A stretch of 64,000 nucleotides of DNA. It comes from Iris pallida (lineage: Eukaryota > Streptophyta > Magnoliopsida > Asparagales > Iridaceae). The DNA is taken from NCBI GenBank assembly GCA_029216955.1, contig JANAVB010023996.1:17412142-17476141 (forward strand). The letters run 5' to 3'. Below the pieces are notes generated by a model. That model was given only the letters and a program-made list of their open reading frames with translations, did no database searches and was not told the DNA's origin. Shown one piece after another: positions 57,241 to 64,000 of this stretch. Each line of letters starts with the position of its first letter. The stretch's first letter is position 1. A program made the position numbers and the translations under genes.

Positions 57241-58826
57241 AACCAAGTGTCAATTAGGGGAACTCCATATATCAGTATATAGGGATAGCCTGTAGCATCT
57301 ATAAAGGATATGTGAGTAGCCTAATATAGAAATAGATAATGCATGAAGTAGAGCAGGGTATTGGATATTCCATATAAGGAAACTTTAGGCAAGCTTAGAT
57401 AAGTAATATATTTACCAAAGTAATCTAGATAGTGGATACTATGTTATCCTATTTAACTAATATAGCCTAGAAATTTAGGGTATGGTTCCTTAATCCTAGA
57501 GTTGACCAGTTGACTAGAGTTGACATAGTTTGACTTCTCTGACCTAGAAGAGGCCTAGCAGCATGTAATCAATGCATTTAAGTACATTGTGTACTCTAGA
57601 ACACCTTGTAACATTGTAAATTCATAATAGGTCTTTGTGATGACGGTTTATATATCAATACTCAGTCGTTGCTCAGGATATCAGGCGAGTATCTACCTCT
57701 GATTGTTTTTATCATGATAGTATCTATATTACCTGCTCTAGACTACTTTACTTGATGTTGACACATTGTTACGTGGATTGATACTAAATAGATCTTGTCA
57801 GGAGATGTTATACCTTATCGGATACATCGAGTATTTCATGTTCATGTACTTTATTATGTACATTGTGTACTCCTTGTACTCATATTATTCATGTACTCTT
57901 ATGTGCTCTCATGTACTCTCATGTGCTCATATGTGCTTTATGAGTTAACTAACAATCACGTACATAACATGTCATGATCAGATCATGTGTATTGATTAGG
58001 GGCAGGGGAGTAGAATGTAGTTATGTGATAAAATCCCTTAGTGTAAATCATGTATATGTTGATTATACCTTCACGTATAATCGACTAATCGTAGAATAAT
58101 TATGTACAACCTAAACCAATTACATAACTAACTTGTGCTCTAAATCACTTGTGTTTGTTTCAAGTTAACATGTTCTCTATCTTGTTCATGTACTCAGGTT
58201 TCTTGTGTCTTCATGATGCTATTTTTCTATTTCTCTGTATTTCTATTCCAGACATCATGTATATTTTCTAGTACGAGCTATATATTTTCTATCATGCAAT
58301 GGAACTGCTTTCAGAGTTGCGTACTTTGTTCCAATCCTGACTAGATATATTTTTCAGAGGACTTGGAGGATTTCTGCACGACCTATTATAGAGCAGGCAT
58401 TGATGACACCTATGACCTAGATCACCAGGAGGATCCTTCTAGCTTAGAGGAGACCCAAATAGTGCCTAGATTAGACTGCTAGGATATTTATCTGGATCTG
58501 TCTCCAATTATCTTTCTGAGATGTTATATTATATTATCTACTCTTTGAGATGTGTTGATGACTCTTAGACTTATTTCTATTTGGTTGTATTGCACTTTAG
58601 CATCTATCTATTTCCATATCGTGTTGTTATTCCTCCTTAGCTATTTGTGATTGAGTTGTATCTTTCTGTGATTGTCCTCTTTATGGAGAGTATTATTGAC
58701 AGGTACATTTATATTGTGTTATAGTTGGTTGTGTGACCTAGGACAATATTCTATAGCGCTGATACTGCGGCGTAGGCTGGACGTACCTACGGTTTCGTGC
58801 CCTGTCACCGAGTGTGGGTCGTGACA

Positions 58827-58849
58827 AATGTACTGTACACGCTTGAATA
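58827..58849. other. Short host flank ending in GAATA
   Basis: Twenty-three bases separate the long LTR from the right SIRE copy. The last five, GAATA, equal the five bases that follow the left copy's 3' LTR. Confidence 0.7.
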
Positions 58850-59895
58850 TGTTAGCCCATTGGTCATGGTCAAATCTGATTTTAATAATGATCAAATTCT
58901 GTCTCGATATAAGGGCTACTCAAGTTTATTTGGACCCTTGGACACTGCCAGACAATTGCTACCCATTCTGTTCAAGATCGAAGCTGTGTTTGCCACTCGA
59001 GTCTGTATTTCCTTTATGCAATATAATTTTCACATTTTTTGATTCTAGCAATACATTGTACACCGAGTCATACTGGCAAATAGGCTACCCTAAAAATATT
59101 TTCAAAATATTCTATATTTTAAAAAACAGCCCCCTATTTTCAAAAAGCTCCTAACTGCTTAAAATAATTTTAAAAATCTCAAAAATTATTTTTGCAAAAA
59201 CCTAACAAAACCCTGACAAAACTCGGCCCGATTTCGTCCAGAGTTCGGTTAGTGAATGTTGCTTTTTGAACTTGGTCCTCCTGTAGTTACGGATCTTGCC
59301 GAGATTTTCTCATAGAGTTCTGTCCAAATTCTGCCCGAATTCTGACAGAGTTCTGCCTTTGGAAAAGCTATAAATAGAGAAGGATTTTGATCATTTTATC
59401 TCACTCATTCACTTTCATCTCTTCTCTCTAAAGCCTACTGCTCTCTTCCAAAGTGTTCTAAGCTTTAATTTTCACATTCTAAGCCAGTTACAATCCTCTA
59501 TTCAATTTGTCAGTACGGTACGGTCTAGAAGCTTCAGAGTGATTGTAATCAGAGATTTGATTGAAGAAAGACACTTCACAACTGAAGTTGGTCTAGTACT
59601 TCAGATTAAAGCTCGCGTTTGTAGAAGTTGCAAGGACTTCGTATGAAAACTTGTAGTATTTTCTACTAGTGGATTCAACTGGAAGCTAGAGTTCTTCCGA
59701 CTGGAGTAGTCCTCACAAGAAGGAAACCAGTATACATTGTCGTCTTTGCGTTTGCTTTCTGATCTCTGCTTTTATATTTATTTACTTGTGATATTTCTAT
59801 GTGATCTTGCTGCTAATTTTTTAAATTAGTAATATTCTGCTGCCTACTCTATTCACCCCCTTCTAGAGTATTGTACTTTACGATTCGTTCCTACA
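58850..59895 (+). repeat. 5' LTR of SIRE right copy (1046 bp)
   Basis: It starts TGTTAGCCCATTGG and ends CCTACA. The GAGTTCGG/GAGTTCTG word array lies at about 59216-59360, and the TATA box CTATAAATAG at 59368-59377. Compared with the left copy's 3' LTR, substitutions are spread over the whole length. Confidence 0.95.
59368..59377 (+). promoter_or_regulatory. LTR TATA box, SIRE right copy
   Basis: CTATAAATAG lies upstream of the probable RNA start near 59405. It would drive the genomic RNA of the element. Confidence 0.78.
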
Positions 59896-59897
59896 AT

Positions 59898-59912
59898 TGG
59901 TATCAGAACGAG
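59898..59912 (+). promoter_or_regulatory. Primer-binding site (initiator tRNA-Met type), right copy
   Basis: TGGTATCAGAACGAG lies two bases after the LTR. Confidence 0.85.
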
Positions 59913-59991
59913 TTATACAGGTAAAGCAAGGTAACATTGTAGTTATATTTTATTATTATTCTCAACTATTACATAGATCACAACACAACAC

Positions 59992-61850
59992 ATGACAACT
60001 GTGAAGTTCACAAGTGAAGGCAAGCCACAAATAGACCTCTACTGTTTAACGGTACAAATTATACCTATTGGAAAATACAGGATGGGTTTCTTCTTAAAAT
60101 CTCTAGATTTTGACTTATGGACTATAGTTATTGATGGCTACAAAATGCCTCATCGTATTCTTGTTGAAGATGTTTTGGTTGAAAAACCCCATGATAAATA
60201 TAATGAGTATGAAAAGAAAAAGGTCAGTCTTGACGCACGTGCTATTAATGCTTTATTTTGTGCTTTAGACACGACTGAATTTAACACTGGTGTCTATATG
60301 CACAACATCAAATGTAGTGTGAAAACTTCTCGAAGTAACCCACGAAGGAACAACACAAGTCAAGGAGTCAAAGATTAGCATACTTACTCAGGAGTATGCG
60401 GCGTTCAAGATGAAGCCAAACGAATCTGTCACCCAGATGTTTACGAGATTGCTGGATATTGTAAATCCTTCTATCATCATTAGGCAAGAAGTACAGTAAT
60501 CATGAGAAGATTCGTAAACTGCTGCGAGCTCTCACAAACAACTGGATTCCAAAGGCTACAGCAATCATTGAAGGAAACGACCTTATAACCATGTCTATTG
60601 AAACACTCATGGGTAAGCTACTCATCCACGAGCTGGAACTTTAAGACTTTGAAGATGCTACACCAAAGGAGAAGTAAGAGAAGTCGATCGCTTAAAGCTC
60701 AACATAGAAGAACTGTCGAACATAATTCCGACGACAGTGACTCTGACACTGAGGATCAAGCTCTTATGGTGAGAAAATTTAAGAAGTTCATGAGATTCAA
60801 TAGAAGAACGAAGTACTACAACAGCAACAACAACGGCAATAACAACGAAGAAGATCCTATCTGCTATGGCTGTAAAAAGAAAAGACACGTGAAGAAGGAC
60901 TGTCCACAACATCATCATCAATCAGAAAGAGCTAGTAAATTTGACAAAGGCTACTTGAAGAAAACTACATCCCAAAGATATGCCAATACAAGCATATAGC
61001 ATGAAAGTGAAGCCTAGCGACTCAGAAGACGAGCAATCAGATGACGCTGCAAATGTATGTTTGATAGCTTACGATTAGGTAACCACTAACCCCCTATTTG
61101 ATACTTATGATGATTTTACCTTTGAGCAACTAGGAGATGCCTTTACTGACCTCTTAGGGGATTACAGAAGACTGCGTAGTAAAAACCAAACCTCTAAGAA
61201 GGTACTCAAAGAGTACAAAGGTGAAATAGGAAGACTTATTGACCTACTAGATGAGGTTAGAAGTAGTAATAGTTCTAGTGAGGTAGGTGAGCTTTCTTCT
61301 GTTAAGCTGTTATTACACGAGACCTAAAGACTATCCGAAGAGAAGGACAAGACAATTGCCCAATTAGATACATAAAGAGAACAAAAGTCTCCAACAAGCT
61401 ATTGTTAGAAATGATGCACTCACTGCTAAATATAGCTTGTTACATGACACATCCAAAGAGTTGAAAATTAGGTTAGAAAAACAGCCTGAAGTTGCTACTT
61501 CCTATCCTAACACGTGTCACTTACCGAATCATCGAAACACGGTCAAACCCAACACTATCAGACCTAAACCAAACCAAACCAAACCTTTGCCCAAAAAGAC
61601 AAATATGCATGCATTCTTTTACACTAGAAATCTAGACCTATCAACAATGCACAACACTGCATTCAACTCTCAACATGCTAGATGTCACTATTGTGGCACC
61701 ATTGGTCATATTTCTTCTACATGTAGAGTTAGAAAGCTTGTTGATTTAAGATTTGTGCATGGATACCAAAAACTAACATTCTAGGACCCTACAAGAAATG
61801 GGTACCAAAGTTTTCATCTGCAAATTCTTTTATAGGTGAAACACTCTTCA
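59992..61850 (+). pseudogene. gag remnant, SIRE right copy
   Basis: ATG 59992 opens 128 codons, including YRMGFFLKSLDFDLW and LDARAINALFCALDTTEF, then shifts. A second frame (60598-60999) has an acidic stretch SDDSDSDTEDQ and the exact zinc knuckle CYGCKKKRHVKKDC. After the shared stop near 61076 a long polar stretch follows (FTDLLGDYRRLRSK), probably coiled. A second CCHC-like block, CHYCGTIGHISSTC (CX2CX4HX4C), lies near 61684-61725, before protease. The left copy contains the same block near 2239-2280. Confidence 0.87.
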
Positions 61851-62165
61851 CATGCTAGAAGCAAATGAATCCTCGACAGTGGTTGCTCTCGGCACATGGC
61901 CGGTGACGCTTCATTATTCGCAACACTGTCGAAGAAGAAAGAAGGATACGTTTCCTTCGGTAATAATTTGAAAGGGAATATAATTGGTATCAAAAATATT
62001 GGTAAGGCCCCCTACCCTATGATTAAAGATGTCTATCTAGTTACCGAGTTAAAACATAATCTGCTCAGCTTAAGCCATTTAGCTGACCATGGTTATGGTA
62101 TTAATTTTGTCAAAGACAAATATACTATAGTTGATAGCTTAACTGGTAGTACTATCTTTGAAGGT
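61850..62165 (+). pseudogene. Protease remnant, SIRE right copy
   Basis: The DSGCSRHMAGD block is encoded at about 61873-61905, but here the upstream frame differs by one base from the left copy. The open frame from 61896 runs through the rest of protease (LVTELKHNLLSLSHLADHG) into the integrase zinc domain without a break, better preserved than on the left. Confidence 0.85.
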
Positions 62166-63290
62166 ATCATGGAAGACAATATATATGTTTTCTATTTGTT
62201 AGAAGTTGCTAACAAAATAGGTAGATGCTTGATGGCCAAAAGTAATGAGAGTCAACTATGGCACATGAGACTCGGTCATGCAAACATGGACATAATTTTA
62301 AGATTATCCCCAAAGAAGCTGGTACGAGGCTTACTGAACATTTCTTTCAAGAAGGATACTATATGTAGTGAATGTGAAAATGAACAAAGCTACCCGATCC
62401 GTATTTAAGTTCAAGAACGCTGTAAGTATCACTAGATCTCTATAATTACTGCATATGGATTTATTTGGACCTAGTAGAATTGCTAGCCTAGGTGGTAAGT
62501 TATATGCTTTTGTAATAGTAGATGATTTCTCTAGATACACGTAGGTATATTTACTTGCACGCAAGAACGATGCATTATCAGAATTCGTCACCTTTTGCAA
62601 GAAAGTTCAAAATGAAAAAGGTTTTATGATTACTCGTATTTAAAGTGATCGTAGCGACGAATTTGAAAATGCCGAGTTCAAGCAATTTTGTGATACATAC
62701 GGTTATCTGTATGAGTTCTCTTGGCCTAGGACTCCGCAACAAAATGAAGTTGTGGAACGTAAGAACAGGACTCTATCCGAAATGGCTAGAGTTATGTTAA
62801 AGCAGTTTAGTCTACCTAAATACCTATGGGCTGAAGCTGTCAATACAGCGTGCTATGTTCTTAATAGGGTTATAATTCGATCTATACCGAAGAAGACTCC
62901 CTATGAGCTATGGTTTGATAGAACTCTCTCTGTTTTTTATTTCAAAGTATTTGGTTGTAAATGCTTTATTCTTAATACTAAAGATAATCTGGGAAAATTT
63001 GATGAAAAGGTCGATGACGGTATCTTTTTAGGTTATGCAACAAAGAGCAAAGGTTACAGAGTCTTCAACAAAAGAACCATGATCATCGAAGAATCGATAA
63101 ATGTTACATTTGACGAACTAAATCAACATTCAGTCGATAATGATGATGAATACATAAGTACACCAAGTACAACATCTGCAAAACCTTCACACAAAGCACC
63201 AGCTGTTTCTCTAAGCAAATCACGTACAAAACCAGAAGTCGGAACCAGCAATCCAGAGGATATGCAAAAAAAATAAGATTTTTGGCAGAC
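62166..63290 (+). pseudogene. Integrase remnant, SIRE right copy
   Basis: The zinc domain LWHMRLGHANMD and ICSEC lies within the frame ending at 62408. FVIVDD is near 62512, SDRSDEFEN near 62650, and QQNEVVERKNRTLSEMA at about 62740-62790. The frame 62752-63276 is open for 174 codons, longer than the same region on the left. It carries the C-terminal block GIFLGYATKSKGYRVFNKRT, ending in a stop at the integrase-RT linker. Confidence 0.9.
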
Positions 63291-63419
63291 CATCCCAATG
63301 ACTTGGTAATTGGTGAGATTACCAAGGGTATAAGTACTCGTTCCTCTAGTAAAGATATAGCTTCCTATTTTGCTTTTATTTACAGCTTGAACCCAAAAAT
63401 ATTGAAGAAGCATTTTCGT

Positions 63420-64000
63420 TAGATGCTATACAAGAGGAATTGAACCAATTTGAACAGAATCAAGTTTGGGAACTTGTTCCCAAGTCCATTGATCATCCGG
63501 TCATTGGTACCCACTGGGTATTCCAAAATAAACTGAATAGAATGGCTTAGTGACTCATAGCAAGGCTCGACTCGTAGCTCAAGGATATAATCAAGAAGAA
63601 GGTATCGACTACGATAAGACTTATTCTCCAGTTGCGAGATTAGAATCCATTCGCATGTTATATGCATTTGCTTATTTTATAACTTTAAATTATTTAAAAT
63701 GGATGTCAAAAGTACATTTTTTGAACGGTTTTATAAATAAAGAAGTTTATGTAGCTCAACCTCCAGGTTTTACTGATTTCAAAAATCCTGATTATGTTTT
63801 CAAGTTGAAGAAAGCCTTATACGGTTTGAAACAAGCCCCTCGTGCTTGGTACGATCGTCTAAGCTCTTTTCTACTTGACAACGATTTTACAAAAGGGAAG
63901 GTTGATACTACACTGTTTATAAAATCTTTTAATGACAATCTTCTTTTAATTCAAATTTATGTAGATGATATCATTTTTGGATCTACTGATGAATCACTCT
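63420..64000 (+). pseudogene. Reverse transcriptase remnant, right copy, cut by window end
   Basis: The blocks VGTHWVF-like, [37 protein letters not shown] and the catalytic YVDD (63958-63969) are present. A one-base loss near 63535 is shared with the left copy at about 4070. The window ends 31 bases after YVDD. Confidence 0.9.

Larger units (their letters stand above)
54120..58826 (+). repeat. Long plus-strand LTR (4.7 kb), probably solo
   Basis: It starts TGACACCTCATTTAGG and ends GTGGGTCGTGACA. The flanks (AGAAT and AATGT) do not match as a target duplication, so its 5' limit is approximate. The interior holds a CAGTCC-rich zone (55330-57240), a (TA)n tract (56469-56546), a small W-box cluster (57490-57560), a CTCAGGATATCAGGCGAG block near 57672 shared with the other LTRs, and the GTAGGCTGGACG block near 58772. 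Confidence 0.7.
58850..64000 (+). mobile_element. SIRE-type Ty1/copia retrotransposon, right copy (cut in RT by window end)
   Basis: A complete 5' LTR, primer site, gag, protease, integrase and part of RT are present in the same order as the left copy. Over the shared part (59420-64000 versus 1-4526) it is 55 bases longer and reads in longer open stretches, because it lacks many one-base losses seen on the left. It still has shared lesions: the stop near 61076, the stop near 61374 and the frameshift near 63535. It too is inactive. Confidence 0.93.

Noticed and set aside
54120..58826. Target duplication for the 4.7-kb LTR
   Set aside because: The flanks AGAAT and AATGT share letters but do not align as a 5-bp duplication, so I did not claim one.

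Overview
The window looks like a stretch of nuclear, repeat-dense chromatin from a flowering plant. Nearly every base can be placed in, or next to, a long-terminal-repeat (LTR) retrotransposon. I see no rRNA, tRNA, CRISPR array, bacterial operon or intact cellular gene. The organism call rests on four plant-specific lineages: SIRE-type Ty1/copia elements with an extra envelope-like frame, Tat- and Athila-type Ty3 elements, and chromovirus (Tekay/Del-like) elements. It also rests on very long LTRs with (TA)n cores and on widespread stops of the kind produced by cytosine deamination. The species cannot be told from the sequence.

Layout. 1-8818 is a SIRE element whose 5' LTR is cut by the window edge (gag, protease, integrase, RT, RNase H, envelope-like frame, 3' LTR). 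8819-9871 and 19962-20932 are the two halves of a minus-strand Tat-like gag. They were split by a complete 10.1-kb gag-only element (9872-19961) with LTRs of 3.2 and 3.3 kb, a CCAGG target duplication and a doubled zinc-knuckle module. 20933-27012 is a jumble of LTR halves in opposite orientations around (TA)n tracts and a 330-bp hairpin. 27013-27370 is a short repeat-rich segment between two LTR 5' ends. 27371-33317 is a very long plus-strand LTR with a G-box-rich island, a 13-N assembly gap and a dense W-box array.

33346-34319 is an unrelated minus-strand LTR. 34320-40830 is a decayed minus-strand chromovirus (integrase, RNase H, RT, protease, gag) split by a minus-strand solo LTR (37318-40114). 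40831-47690 holds a promoter-like tract and a candidate two-exon plus-strand gene whose intron contains a gag-only Athila derivative (42672-46888). 47691-51192 is a clean solo LTR with GTAGT on both sides. 51250-54119 is a minus-strand Tat RNase H-integrase with 3' tandem repeats. 54120-58826 is another long plus-strand LTR. 58850-64000 is the 5' part of a second SIRE copy.

The most important structural point concerns the two ends. Bases 1-4526 and 59420-64000 are the same SIRE sequence, with the same internal lesions, and differ mainly by single-base losses in the left copy. The five bases after the left copy's 3' LTR (GAATA) equal the five bases before the right copy's 5' LTR. That is what one single insertion seen twice would give. 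The window therefore probably represents a unit of about 59.4 kb, either tandemly duplicated or assembled twice.

None of the retroelement proteins is intact. The one non-transposon candidate is the two-exon frame at 42380-42509 and 47203-47456. It has its own TATA box and lies antisense and 3' to the Tat pol remnant, where extra antisense frames are known in that lineage.
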